This document shows positions 1-7,304 of a stretch of 64,000 nt of DNA, piece by piece; the stretch's first letter is position 1, and each line of letters starts with the position of its first letter. The stretch spans positions 744,001 through 808,000 of the forward strand of contig NZ_CAHS01000015.1 in the NCBI RefSeq assembly GCF_001050515.1, given 5' to 3'. This DNA comes from Erwinia piriflorinigrans CFBP 5888 (GTDB lineage Bacteria > Pseudomonadota > Gammaproteobacteria > Enterobacterales > Enterobacteriaceae). Both the position numbers and the translations under genes were made by a program. The notes beneath the pieces were generated by a model, which was not told the origin of the DNA, searched no databases, and worked only from the letters and a program-made list of their open reading frames with translations.

Positions 1-1188
1 CGCCAACTCGTTGCTGAGTATATTGGTTCCATCGCTGGTGCGCAGAATACAGATCCCGACCGGCGCAGACGCCACGATTTTTCGATTGAACTGCTCCTGC
101 TCTTCCAGGCGATAAGCGTTATCTTCCGCAGGCAGAAACATTCGCCGCTCAAACAGTCGGGCAAAAGTGAACAGGATGATGGCGCTAATCAGGTTAAGTA
201 AAATGGCGTTAACGATCAGCATTTTTAGCCGCTCAATTATCGCACTGGTGGCGACGGTATACACCACGCTGAGTGAGGAGGATGGCAGGTTCTTTTTCAT
301 AATCAACCGACTGTAACCCGAAATATAACCAAACCACGCGGGTTCATCAGGCAGATCGTCTGTTGAAAATTGCGCCTCTCCCCGCTCTGAAGTGAGTACG
401 CGCCTGTTATTCTGATCCAGCAGCGTTATCGTCATAGGCAGCCCGCCTGCCGCCATGAGATCGTCTATACGAATATTCTGCTCGATACCCATTAGCGCAG
501 TGACCTTATCCGTCACGTAGACCGGGATAATCATATAGTAGTATCCGACACCGGGCTGCACCGCAGGAGCAATCCAGGAAAGGTTATTCTTGCGCTCTTC
601 TTCAGTCCCATTGCGATAGGCGGAGATCCGCTCACGCAATACTTTCATCATCCGGTTATGTTCAGCAGGCGTGGGCACCAGATCGAAGTTTGCCAGGCAT
701 TGATTTTCCCCGCCTATAAAGAAAACCCTGTTCAGTCGGGCGGCCGTAGCGAAGTTATCTCTCCAATAGTTGAGAAAATAACTGAATGATCCCAGAGAGT
801 TATGTAACGTGTTACGCATGTAGTTACAGTCAGATGAGGGGTAAAACTTGCTGAACTGTGGCTGTAACAGAGTGCCCGTATGCTGTTCACTGTCTGACTG
901 AATGACGCTGTCGCCTGATGTATTCAGATGGTTTTCAGCAATAAATTTTAACTCACGCATCACATCATACGAGTGGCGAACATACCATTCAGCCTGCTGG
1001 TAGCTGGTGGCGAAATCATGCCGAACCTGAGTTTCTCTTTCACGTAACACACTGAGAATATAAAATGCGGCCAGTAACGCTCCCAGCGTCCATAGCATCA
1101 GCGCCAGTGCGCGGAACAGATAGCGGGAGATCTTTAACGTCGTGCGGAAAGAGACAGGATATTTCAAGCGTAACCCACTGGCAGCCAT
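1..1188 (-). CDS. rcsC: RcsC hybrid sensor histidine kinase, N-terminal part (continues past left edge)
   Basis: The reading frame is open from 1188 down to base 1 (396 codons) and matches the RcsC N-terminus: cytoplasmic start with KYPVSFRTTLKISRYLFRAL, first membrane segment (about residues 27-46), a long periplasmic sensor domain with YWRDNF and PGVGYYY, a second membrane segment (about 322-342, ILLNLISAIILFTFA), then the PAS-like region NRKIVASAPVGICILR. The kinase, receiver and RcsC-specific domains lie outside the window. RcsC starts the Rcs phosphorelay (RcsC-RcsD-RcsB), which controls capsule and motility genes and, in plant-associated Erwinia, exopolysaccharide. The start is uncertain: ATG at 1188 lacks a clear Shine-Dalgarno, and the E. 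coli protein begins seven codons later, at a TTG here. Confidence 0.95.
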   Translation of the reverse strand, partial: MAASGLRLKYPVSFRTTLKISRYLFRALALMLWTLGALLAAFYILSVLRERETQVRHDFATSYQQAEWYVRHSYDVMRELKFIAENHLNTSGDSVIQSDSEQHTGTLLQPQFSKFYPSSDCNYMRNTLHNSLGSFSYFLNYWRDNFATAARLNRVFFIGGENQCLANFDLVPTPAEHNRMMKVLRERISAYRNGTEEERKNNLSWIAPAVQPGVGYYYMIIPVYVTDKVTALMGIEQNIRIDDLMAAGGLPMTITLLDQNNRRVLTSERGEAQFSTDDLPDEPAWFGYISGYSRLIMKKNLPSSSLSVVYTVATSAIIERLKMLIVNAILLNLISAIILFTFARLFERRMFLPAEDNAYRLEEQEQFNRKIVASAPVGICILRTSDGTNILSNELA

Positions 1189-1283
1189 AGCGGACAAAAG
1201 AAAAAATATGTGCCGATACAGTAGCGCCAGGCTGCGGAAAAAGCCAGTTATCCCGACCGTTCCCCGCCAGGATTATCCTGATT

Positions 1284-2273
1284 TCACTCCTCCTCTGTCG
1301 CCTGACGCCACTGTGAAGGTGTTTTGCCCGTGACGCGGCGGAACTCGCGGTTAAAGTTAGATTTTGTCTGAAAGCCAACGCTTTCCATTACCTCGATCAC
1401 CGATTGCTGACCGCAGCGTAGCTGTTCACAAGCTTCCCGAATGCGCCAGCCATTAACATACTGTGAAACATTCTGCTGGTTCAACGCATTAACGGCCGCC
1501 GAGATTTGCCGTCCCGGGGTCCCTGCTTTACGCGCCAGTCGAGCCAGGCTGAGGTCAGGCTCGCGATATAAGCCTCCGCGCATTAACGCCTCTACCTTCA
1601 CCATCACGTTTTCTTGCTCTTGCTCGCCTGCCTGATGTCGTGTCACCTGCCGTTTTTTTTCCGCTATCGGTTCCATCAGCGGCTTTATCGGCGTCAGCGA
1701 TAAAGCCAGCGACAGTACGGCACAGACCAGCACATTTCCCAGCAGCAGCAGAACGGGTAGTCCGTTACCGTGAGTGAAGGCGATCAGCAGCGTGGCGATG
1801 ACATCCAATACGGCTATTCCAATCAGCAGCAGCACAGTGACTTGCCAGCCCCTCAACGTCAAGTCGCCGTGCTGTAAGGCCACTTGGTGAAAGCTCTCTC
1901 TGCCAGAACGAAGTTGCAGCTGCATTGCGCCAGCGCAACCAAGCCAGATTGCGGGCAGTAACCAGTCAATCAACTGCGGTAGTAACAGCACGCTGACAAT
2001 CATCATTCCCAGACTTGTCAAACTCCAACCGTAGCGTATCGGCTGCCCCTGCGCCTGGCAAAGCGCAACCCGACATATCAGCGGCAGCGTGCAAGCGGTA
2101 ATAGGTTGCAGCTTGTGCCATACAGGCTGCGCGGACAGCATCGCCATTCCGGCAACCAGAGTATGAAGCAGACACAACAACAGCAGTATTTGAAACACCC
2201 TGCCTGCATCACGTCTTTGTGCCAGCAACAGGAGACAGACAAGGCTGAGTAAAAAATTGATGGGTATTAACAT
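1284..2273 (-). CDS. Membrane-anchored AraC-family transcriptional regulator
   Basis: A 329-residue protein. About the first 190 residues form six or so hydrophobic helices (for example INFLLSLVCLLLLA and VLLLIGIAVLDVIATLLIA). A charged linker (EKKRQVTRHQAGEQEQENV) leads to a C-terminal AraC/XylS DNA-binding domain with two helix-turn-helix units, ending in VMESVGFQTKSNFNREFRRVTGKTPSQWR, a near-consensus AraC signature. This layout suggests a membrane-tethered regulator that senses a signal in or outside the membrane; the ligand is unknown. It is transcribed divergently from the secreted hydrolase at 2353 with only about 80 bp between them, so that gene is a plausible target. It has no counterpart next to rcsC in E. 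coli. Confidence 0.85.
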   Translation of the reverse strand: MLIPINFLLSLVCLLLLAQRRDAGRVFQILLLLCLLHTLVAGMAMLSAQPVWHKLQPITACTLPLICRVALCQAQGQPIRYGWSLTSLGMMIVSVLLLPQLIDWLLPAIWLGCAGAMQLQLRSGRESFHQVALQHGDLTLRGWQVTVLLLIGIAVLDVIATLLIAFTHGNGLPVLLLLGNVLVCAVLSLALSLTPIKPLMEPIAEKKRQVTRHQAGEQEQENVMVKVEALMRGGLYREPDLSLARLARKAGTPGRQISAAVNALNQQNVSQYVNGWRIREACEQLRCGQQSVIEVMESVGFQTKSNFNREFRRVTGKTPSQWRQATEEE

Positions 2274-2338
2274 GGGACTGTATCGCGATCGAGGACGCCA
2301 GCAGCAGATAATGCGCTGATACTACGCTTTTTATCTGT

Positions 2339-2344
2339 GAGGAG
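2339..2344 (+). promoter_or_regulatory. Shine-Dalgarno that sets the hydrolase start
   Basis: GAGGAG lies 8 bases upstream of ATG 2353 and overlaps the alternative GTG 2344, which rules that GTG out as the main start. Confidence 0.7.
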
Positions 2345-2352
2345 TGAATAAA

Positions 2353-3366
2353 ATGCGTCATCTTTTTGCCCTGATACTGCTATTGATCGCTTTACCAGGC
2401 TGGGGGTATTCAGTAGGGAGCCAGCAGCTCATCCTGCAAGATAACCCACAGCAGCGTAAGCTGAAGGTACGTCTCTTCTACCCCAGCAGCAGCGAAGCGC
2501 GTCCACACAGAGAGGGGGATAATCACGTCTTTGAGGGATTTAACGCGCTGGCCGATGCGCCAGTGGCGCAAGGTAAATTTCCCCTGATACTGCTCAGTCA
2601 CGGCAGCGGCGGCAATAATACCAGCCTGGCGTGGCTGGCGGTTCCTCTGGCTGCCAGCGGGGCGATTGTGATCGCCGCTAACCACCCCGGCAGTACAACC
2701 GGTGATTCCAGACCTGATACCCGTATCACCCTTCAGACACGCGATCTTTCATTTCTGTTAACGCATTTTTTGCAGGATGAGAAATGGCGGAAAGCTATCG
2801 ACCCACGAACAGTCGGTGCAATAGGCCACTCAAAAGGGGGATACAGCGTATTGGCGCTGGCAGGAGGGCAGATAACCAAACAGCGTTTGGTTAACTACTG
2901 CCGCATGATGCCTCAAATGCCCGACTGCACGTTTTATCGGCGCGGTCATCTGCCGCCGGAAAAATGGGATGCTGCCGATCTGGCCGGCGACTTTACCGAT
3001 CCGCGCGTGAGTTTTGTTGTCGCAATCGATCCAGGTATGAGCTACGCGTTCACCCCCGTCAGCCTGCGGGGAATACACATTCCTGTATTGACGATCGCTG
3101 CTGGCTACTATATCCATGACCAGCCGCCTATCAATCTGGGCGTGAACCGGTTGCCTTTACCCAGGCTTTCGCTGCCACAGGCGGGCCATTTCGATTTTCT
3201 CCCCCTGTGCCAGCCGGATGCAGAGAAAATCCTGGCACAGGAAGGTGAAGCGTTTATTTGCCAAACGCCCCGGTCACAGCGTGAAGCTATTCATCAACAG
3301 ACGGTCGCTGCCATCAGAAGGTTTATATGGCACAACTCAATGGCGGCAACGCCACCGGGCCATTAA
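2353..3366 (+). CDS. Secreted alpha/beta-hydrolase (dienelactone hydrolase / PAF-acetylhydrolase-like)
   Basis: A 337-residue protein with a Sec signal peptide (MRHLFALILLLIALPGWGYS). The alpha/beta-hydrolase fold is shown by an oxyanion-type motif LLSHGSGGNN (about residues 80-89), the nucleophile elbow AIGHSKGG with Ser160, a candidate acid in VVAIDPGMS, and a catalytic-type His in QAGHFDFLPL. This matches the predicted dienelactone-hydrolase/PAF-acetylhydrolase-like lipoproteins and periplasmic hydrolases of Gram-negative bacteria; the substrate is unknown. The ATG at 2353 is preferred over the in-frame GTG at 2344, because the Shine-Dalgarno GAGGAG (2339-2344) overlaps that GTG and sits 8 bases before the ATG. 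Possibly controlled by the divergent AraC-type regulator. Confidence 0.82.
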   Translation: MRHLFALILLLIALPGWGYSVGSQQLILQDNPQQRKLKVRLFYPSSSEARPHREGDNHVFEGFNALADAPVAQGKFPLILLSHGSGGNNTSLAWLAVPLAASGAIVIAANHPGSTTGDSRPDTRITLQTRDLSFLLTHFLQDEKWRKAIDPRTVGAIGHSKGGYSVLALAGGQITKQRLVNYCRMMPQMPDCTFYRRGHLPPEKWDAADLAGDFTDPRVSFVVAIDPGMSYAFTPVSLRGIHIPVLTIAAGYYIHDQPPINLGVNRLPLPRLSLPQAGHFDFLPLCQPDAEKILAQEGEAFICQTPRSQREAIHQQTVAAIRRFIWHNSMAATPPGH

Positions 3367-3404
3367 CAGAAGGCTAAAGGAGGCGATTCAGGACGGGTCA
3401 GCAC

Positions 3405-3436
3405 CAACAAAAAATATCCTCCGGCATAGCCGGAGG
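3405..3436 (-). terminator. Hairpin with T-run at the end of the IS200 remnant
   Basis: Perfect 8-bp arms CCTCCGGC (3418-3425) and GCCGGAGG (3429-3436) flank the loop ATA. Read on the minus strand, the hairpin is followed by ATATTTTTTG. Subterminal hairpins like this are typical of IS200/IS605 ends, and it would also act as an intrinsic terminator. It may be all that is left of the element's 3' end. Confidence 0.55.
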
Positions 3437-3439
3437 TTT

Positions 3440-3640
3440 CATATGCGCCTGTTTTGGGCCGGATTTCCAAAAGCATATGAATGTGATCCGCACAACATTC
3501 CGCCCCCAGAATCTTCACATTTTTCCACTCACCCAGCTTTCTTAATATGCCACCTATCGCCCGATGCTTTTCTCCATAGAACACCTGCCCCCGGTATTTA
3601 GGCGCAAATACTATGTGATATTTTCAGAACGATTATTATG
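3440..3640 (-). pseudogene. IS200/IS605-family TnpA transposase remnant
   Basis: On the minus strand from about 3620 the frame reads KYHIVFAPKYRGQVFYGEKH, then a helix-rich stretch and ECCADHIHMLLEI. This is the N-terminal half of an IS200-type Y1 transposase, including the metal-binding HIH motif. A TGA codon lies just upstream of the lysine, and after MLLEI the similarity stops; the hairpin at 3418-3436 follows almost at once. The catalytic tyrosine half is missing, so this is an inactive internal-deletion remnant. It sits directly left of the AT-rich C39 cassette and may mark how that DNA arrived. Confidence 0.8.
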
Positions 3641-3770
3641 GGAAAATCCTAAAGTCGTGGCCAGATTTGCCTGACCACTAGAATCTCAAAAGACTCGATT
3701 CAATCTCCTAACCACGGATGGTGACAGTCTGCTAACGCCGAGTTGTCGTGAAGAGTTTAGTAACAGTTTA

Positions 3771-3819
3771 TTGACATAGAATTTTTAGTAATTATCCTTT
3801 ACTAAAGGAAGTAATTATC
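3771..3819 (+). promoter_or_regulatory. Putative sigma-70 promoter with operator-like repeats for the C39 cassette
   Basis: TTGACA (3771-3776), a 16-base spacer and TATCCT (3793-3798) form a plausible promoter 35-60 bases before the first cassette gene. Over and beyond the -10 there is a direct repeat AGTAATTATC (3787-3796 and 3810-3819). Between its copies is a perfect palindrome CCTTTA-C-TAAAGG (3796-3808). The repeat period is 23 bp, about two helical turns, so this looks like a repressor operator. The regulator is not identified. Confidence 0.5.
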
Positions 3820-3833
3820 AAGACAGGGATTTT

Positions 3834-4700
3834 ATGTGTCGCTTTAACTATTTACTATGTCTCATCGTTTTAAGCCCGGCTACCATATTGGCTGAAACTA
3901 AACCCAGCGCCAGTGACTCACCAAAGTCAATCTTGAAAATAGAAGATTTCCTACCTGAACGTCAAAAATGGACCGTGAGCTCTGGGGTAAATATTCTCAA
4001 TAGTAGCAGTGAAGGCAGCCAGCCCGGATACCACATCAATCAGATAAGCCCGGGTCAATACATTCTGGACCGAACGAATGCTCCTTATAGAAAGGAAAAT
4101 AATGGTGCATCAGCATATCTGTCGGGTATGTACGGGGTGACTTCTCATCTTAGTTTATCTGCAACGCTTAATGGTCAGTGGATAAATACAAAGTACTCCA
4201 CTCAAAATAATTCCAGCTCCAGCCAGTCGGAGTATAAATTTAACGGCTTGGGCGTTGGGTTAAGTTACCAACTCTATAGACTGTCTGATTACACCGTTTT
4301 TTTTGGCGGTGTTAATGCTAAAGATGGCAGCGTCGGAAGCTATGTATTGGGCGCATCACTTAACTGGATTTATGATCCTCTTGTGTTAAGTTTTTCAATG
4401 GGGTATCTGGATGGCATATCAAAAGAGAGGTTTTCTAATGATTTTACCGCCTGTACAACCACAGGTAAGGTTATTTTTGCAGTGAATCCAGAAGTGAGCC
4501 TTAATTGGGGCCTGTCAAAAGATTTCATCAATGCAAGAACAGCTTATGGTGATGATAATGAATGGGGCAGCAATACCTCAATGCTGGTTGGAGTCAATGT
4601 TAATCTAATGAAAGATTTAGCCGGAAATATCAGCCATAAAGGTGGGGTTGGAGGAAATAAAAGTTCCGTAATATCTGTAGGTTTGAGTTATAAAATATAG
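3834..4700 (+). CDS. Putative outer-membrane beta-barrel protein of the C39 cassette
   Basis: A 288-residue protein with a signal peptide (about residues 1-20, cut after ATILA). A short charged segment (SILKIEDFLPERQKW) is followed by a region of alternating polar and hydrophobic strands (for example HLSLSATLNGQWIN, FNGLGVGLSYQLYRL, YVLGASLNWIYDPLVLSFSMGYL, ISVGLSYKI). The C-terminus LSYKI suits an outer-membrane insertion signal, although the last residue is Ile rather than Phe. The pattern resembles MetA/phenol-degradation-type or FapF-type barrels, but I do not recognise a named family. It is the first gene of a tight four-gene operon; the next start lies about 10 bases on. Inferred role: an outer-membrane export pore for the next gene's product. 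Base composition is clearly more AT-rich than the gyrA or nuo genes. Confidence 0.65.
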   Translation: MCRFNYLLCLIVLSPATILAETKPSASDSPKSILKIEDFLPERQKWTVSSGVNILNSSSEGSQPGYHINQISPGQYILDRTNAPYRKENNGASAYLSGMYGVTSHLSLSATLNGQWINTKYSTQNNSSSSQSEYKFNGLGVGLSYQLYRLSDYTVFFGGVNAKDGSVGSYVLGASLNWIYDPLVLSFSMGYLDGISKERFSNDFTACTTTGKVIFAVNPEVSLNWGLSKDFINARTAYGDDNEWGSNTSMLVGVNVNLMKDLAGNISHKGGVGGNKSSVISVGLSYKI

Positions 4701-4710
4701 GGAAATGATT

Positions 4711-5160
4711 ATGAATTTTAGAATGATGTTTGCAGTGACTTCTGTTTTTTTAATCACTCCGGTATCAATAGTTGCTTATGCGATAAAAAGCGAGAAGCTT
4801 AATCAGCAACAGAATCGTCTCTCGCATCTCAACTACGATGAGTTCAGAGTCATGGATCGGGAGGAAATGGCTGATACAAAAGGTAAGGTAGGACCTGCTC
4901 TTGTGATCGCTGGTCAAGCTGCTGCAGGGGCAGGTACTGCGATTGCTAACGCCTATGCATCCGCACCCAATAATTCTCCAAACACTTCAGAAGTCATAGC
5001 GCAAGGAGTCGGTGGTTTTGTCGCAGGAGGGCTAAATACTTTCACGGGACCTGTTGCAGCATCAGCTTTTGGCTTGAGTGCATATGGCGCGACACAGGCA
5101 ATGCTGGGTGGTGGTGGAAATTCGGAATGCCAGACATGCCATGCGATTTCGAAACCATGA
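4711..5160 (+). CDS. Small secreted Gly/Ala-rich protein with Sec signal and double-glycine-like leader
   Basis: 149 residues. A Sec signal (residues 1-24, ending VAYA) is followed by a charged leader (25-59) ending MDREEMADTKGK. This fits the double-glycine leader pattern LSxxELxxIxGG: Met at -12, Glu at -8, Met at -7 and Gly-Lys at the cleavage site. From residue 60 the chain is small and hydrophobic with repeated GxxxG/GxxxA spacing (VGPALVIAGQAAAGAGTAI), a second Gly-rich block (GVGGFVAGGLNTFTGPVAASAFG), GGGG and a terminal CQTC pair. It looks like a bacteriocin precursor or an amyloid/pilus-type subunit. The start at 4711 is chosen because AGGGAA (4699-4704) sits 6 bases before it; the ATG at 4705 is too close. 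It is the probable substrate of the C39 peptidase at 5450. Confidence 0.65.
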   Translation: MNFRMMFAVTSVFLITPVSIVAYAIKSEKLNQQQNRLSHLNYDEFRVMDREEMADTKGKVGPALVIAGQAAAGAGTAIANAYASAPNNSPNTSEVIAQGVGGFVAGGLNTFTGPVAASAFGLSAYGATQAMLGGGGNSECQTCHAISKP

Positions 5161-5450
5161 ATATAATATTAAGTATTGCATTAGTGGTTCTGTATATCAT
5201 CACCGGCAGAAAAATATTTGAGAAGAAGCGGAACTTCGCGATTTTCTCGACAGCATTTATGATTTTTATGTTCTGCTGGTCTTTGAGTTTCAATAACTTC
5301 TCAACGATCTATACTCTGTCCGCCGTCATCATTAATATATTACTTTTCATTTTCAGGATAAAAGTACATCAATTCCCTCGAGCGCGTGAGATTGTTTTTC
5401 TTCTGCCGATGATTTCGCTTATCAGTACTGTTACCCGAATGATAAGCTGA
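5157..5450 (+). CDS. Small multi-pass inner-membrane protein of the C39 cassette
   Basis: 97 residues, almost wholly hydrophobic, with three to four predicted membrane segments (IILSIALVVLYIIT, FSTAFMIFMFCWSLSF, TLSAVIINILLFIF, IVFLLPMISLISTV) separated by short basic loops. No family is recognised. Its ATG overlaps the stop of the preceding gene (ATGA), and its own TGA overlaps the ATG of the peptidase gene (TGATG), so all three are probably translationally coupled. A longer frame from 5127 exists, but the overlapping ATGA start is the natural one. Possible roles are self-immunity toward the small secreted protein, or a chaperone/anchor in the export path; neither can be proved from sequence. 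Confidence 0.6.
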   Translation: MNIILSIALVVLYIITGRKIFEKKRNFAIFSTAFMIFMFCWSLSFNNFSTIYTLSAVIINILLFIFRIKVHQFPRAREIVFLLPMISLISTVTRMIS

Positions 5451-6028
5451 TGGAATTGAAATGGAGGGAGAGTTTGAGAAGAGCTTTCAGAGGATGGGTG
5501 ATTGTTATGCTCCTCTCTATTAGTCAATCTTATGCAAATAACACCTGGGTGGAAATGCGCTTTGGGAAAGTTAAAAAGCAAGTCAGTGATAATACCTGCG
5601 GGCTGGCTTCGCTAGTTTATATCTTTTCCGAGCACTACAATAAAGAAATCTCTGAAGATGAACTTATATTAACAGCAGGAGTAAAGACAGAGTATTCCTT
5701 TCTGGATCTGGCAAGGCTGGCCAAAATTTTTTCTATAAAAACTTCCGGCGTGAAAATAACCCTGGTTCAACTGAGCAGAATTCACTCTCCTGCCGTTCTG
5801 TATCTGAACCGATTTGGTAAAGACCACTTTGTTGTTTTTAATGGTATTGATAAGGGCATAGTGCAACTCTATGATCCTGCATGGGGCATGATAAATTATA
5901 CTGTTAATCAATTCTACAGACATTGGGCTGATGTTGATGGTTATGGGAAAGTTTTAATTTTTCTTGACCATCGTCAGGTTAAAATTAATGATGACCTGAT
6001 CTTTGAGAAGAAGATACCCGAATTTTGA
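5450..6028 (+). CDS. Secreted C39-family cysteine peptidase (stand-alone, periplasmic)
   Basis: 192 residues. A signal sequence (basic start MELKWRESLRRAFRGW, hydrophobic VIVMLLSIS, cut near QSYA at residue 29) precedes a full peptidase C39 domain. Visible features are the oxyanion Gln44 and nucleophile Cys50 in KQVSDNTCGLASL, His126 in GKDHFVVFNGI and Asp142 in YDPAWG. C39 domains cut leaders after double-glycine-type sites and usually form the N-terminus of bacteriocin ABC exporters. Here there is no transporter and the domain is exported, as in FapD-type proteins of functional-amyloid operons. The adjacent Sec-exported protein with a GG-like leader is the evident substrate candidate. It overlaps the preceding gene by one base and is the last gene of the cassette. 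Confidence 0.8.
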   Translation: MELKWRESLRRAFRGWVIVMLLSISQSYANNTWVEMRFGKVKKQVSDNTCGLASLVYIFSEHYNKEISEDELILTAGVKTEYSFLDLARLAKIFSIKTSGVKITLVQLSRIHSPAVLYLNRFGKDHFVVFNGIDKGIVQLYDPAWGMINYTVNQFYRHWADVDGYGKVLIFLDHRQVKINDDLIFEKKIPEF

Positions 6029-6043
6029 ACAGGGTTAAACGGA

Positions 6044-6345
6044 TTATCCAGAAAGCAAAATGCCCGCCGCCTCCGGCGACGGTTGTTGTTGCTTGTCTTT
6101 GGTCTGCTGCTTTTCTTCGGTGGCCGCAGATCCCTGTTGTGCAATGCCGACAGGAAGCGGCACTGGTGATAATGGCACCACGGTATTGTTCGACCATTGC
6201 AGCATGACGGCGGGCGCAGGCTGTAAGACAGGCTGCACGTCGGTCGCTTGCCAAACGCCAAAAACATCAGGCCATGCAGGAGCAGAGAAACGTTAAACCA
6301 GACGCTGCTTCCGCCAGCCTGAGGTGCGTAAAGAATCTCTGTCAT
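6044..6345 (-). pseudogene. Truncated, frameshifted tonB/hasB-like energy-transducer gene
   Basis: From ATG 6345 the minus strand reads MTEILYAPQAGGSSVWFNV then SLLLHGLMFLAFG, a TonB-type N-terminal anchor. A one-base shift near 6245 is needed to continue in the frame ATDVQPVLQPAPAVMLQW and the linker QQTKDKQQQPSPEAAG, which stops at 6044. The rest of the proline-rich region and the C-terminal domain that contacts receptors are absent; the next gene is the convergent C39 peptidase ending at 6028. The start lies 7 bases after the ChaN-type gene, so this was the second gene of a Fur-controlled pair. Loss of its 3' part at the cassette edge suggests the accessory DNA truncated it. Confidence 0.75.
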
Positions 6346-6352
6346 CTCCGGT

Positions 6353-7222
6353 TTACCGTTTTTCTGTGGCCGGGGCGATAAACCACAGGTAATCAGCCTG
6401 TTGCACAGTGATGTTCATGCCTTTCTCTGCCAGCATCAGCACGACCGGCTTTGATGAAGGAGAGAGATCCTTCATATGCAAAGGAACACCGATGCTTTTG
6501 GACGCATGGTAACCGCCAGCAATCAGCAGCGCGGGAGGGGGCGCACTGAGCAACTGTTGCGCCATATAGCGGTCACGCTGTTGCTGAATTGCCAGCATCG
6601 AAGTCAACTGTTGGCCTTCGATATTACCTTCGTGCATGACAACAATAGTCTCCTTCAGCGCAGCATGTACTGCTGGCGCGGTGGAGTTTTTTCCTTCCGG
6701 GAAACGAGGGTTTTTATAAAGACTCATGACCTGGTCACGATTGATATTAGCATTCAGCAAAGGGTAAGACGCGCGCAATACCCCGCTGACGACACCTCCG
6801 TACATTGCCCACGGCCAGCCTTTTTGCCAGCTAAGGCGTTCCTGAATACGGCTATCCCGTACTAGCGGGTCCTCTTTCAGCCAGTTTTTTACCTGAGTGA
6901 CGCGTGGTTGCTGGCTCGCTGTCAGCATCTCCAGTAACACGCTGCCCTGCGGACGTTCCAGCGACAGATTTTGGATTAGCCAGAGTTCAATCTGATGATG
7001 TTCGGCATTATCGTGTTTTTCTCCGACGATAAGTCGGGGAGCGCTGGCGAGCTTAACCAGCAGTTGCCGATCGGTTAGCATTTGCCCGCTATGCAAATCA
7101 ATGATTTGCCCATAAGTTATGGCGGCCTGACCGTACGCGAGAGTATGAGTGCTTTGGTTGCAGGCGCAGAGGCCCAAGTTGGCTAGCACTATCAAAGATA
7201 TAAAAAACAATTGTTTACGCAT
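6353..7222 (-). CDS. ChaN-family (haem-binding type) lipoprotein
   Basis: A 289-residue protein from ATG 7222. The signal MRKQLFFISLIVLANLG ends in a lipobox LCAC. The body matches the ChaN/DUF399 family: LIVGEKHDNAEHHQIELWLI near the start, VLLEML, then WPWAMYGGVV, and LLIAGGYHASKSIGVPLHM near the end, where conserved histidines lie. ChaN of Campylobacter and PhuW-type proteins bind haem and are iron regulated. A Fur palindrome lies 83 bases upstream and a tonB-like remnant 7 bases downstream, supporting a role in haem/iron uptake. A longer frame starts at 7309, but it would cover the Fur site and bury the signal peptide, so 7222 is preferred. Confidence 0.83.
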   Translation of the reverse strand: MRKQLFFISLIVLANLGLCACNQSTHTLAYGQAAITYGQIIDLHSGQMLTDRQLLVKLASAPRLIVGEKHDNAEHHQIELWLIQNLSLERPQGSVLLEMLTASQQPRVTQVKNWLKEDPLVRDSRIQERLSWQKGWPWAMYGGVVSGVLRASYPLLNANINRDQVMSLYKNPRFPEGKNSTAPAVHAALKETIVVMHEGNIEGQQLTSMLAIQQQRDRYMAQQLLSAPPPALLIAGGYHASKSIGVPLHMKDLSPSSKPVVLMLAEKGMNITVQQADYLWFIAPATEKR

Positions 7223-7304
7223 ATCTTTTGCCCGGAGGTAGCCTTCAATAGCTGTTAATATTGATGTCTTTCTATTTATAACGGGCGGCATATTAACAAA
7301 CAAC

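Noticed and set aside
3218-3601. 127-codon plus-strand frame running from the hydrolase 3' end across the IS200 remnant
   Set aside because: It overlaps the hydrolase in another frame and then reads the transposase remnant antisense.
5974-6254. Arg-rich frames overlapping the tonB-like remnant and the end of the peptidase gene
   Set aside because: Runs of Arg and Pro arise from out-of-frame reading of the proline/glutamine linker; only the TonB frame makes sense.
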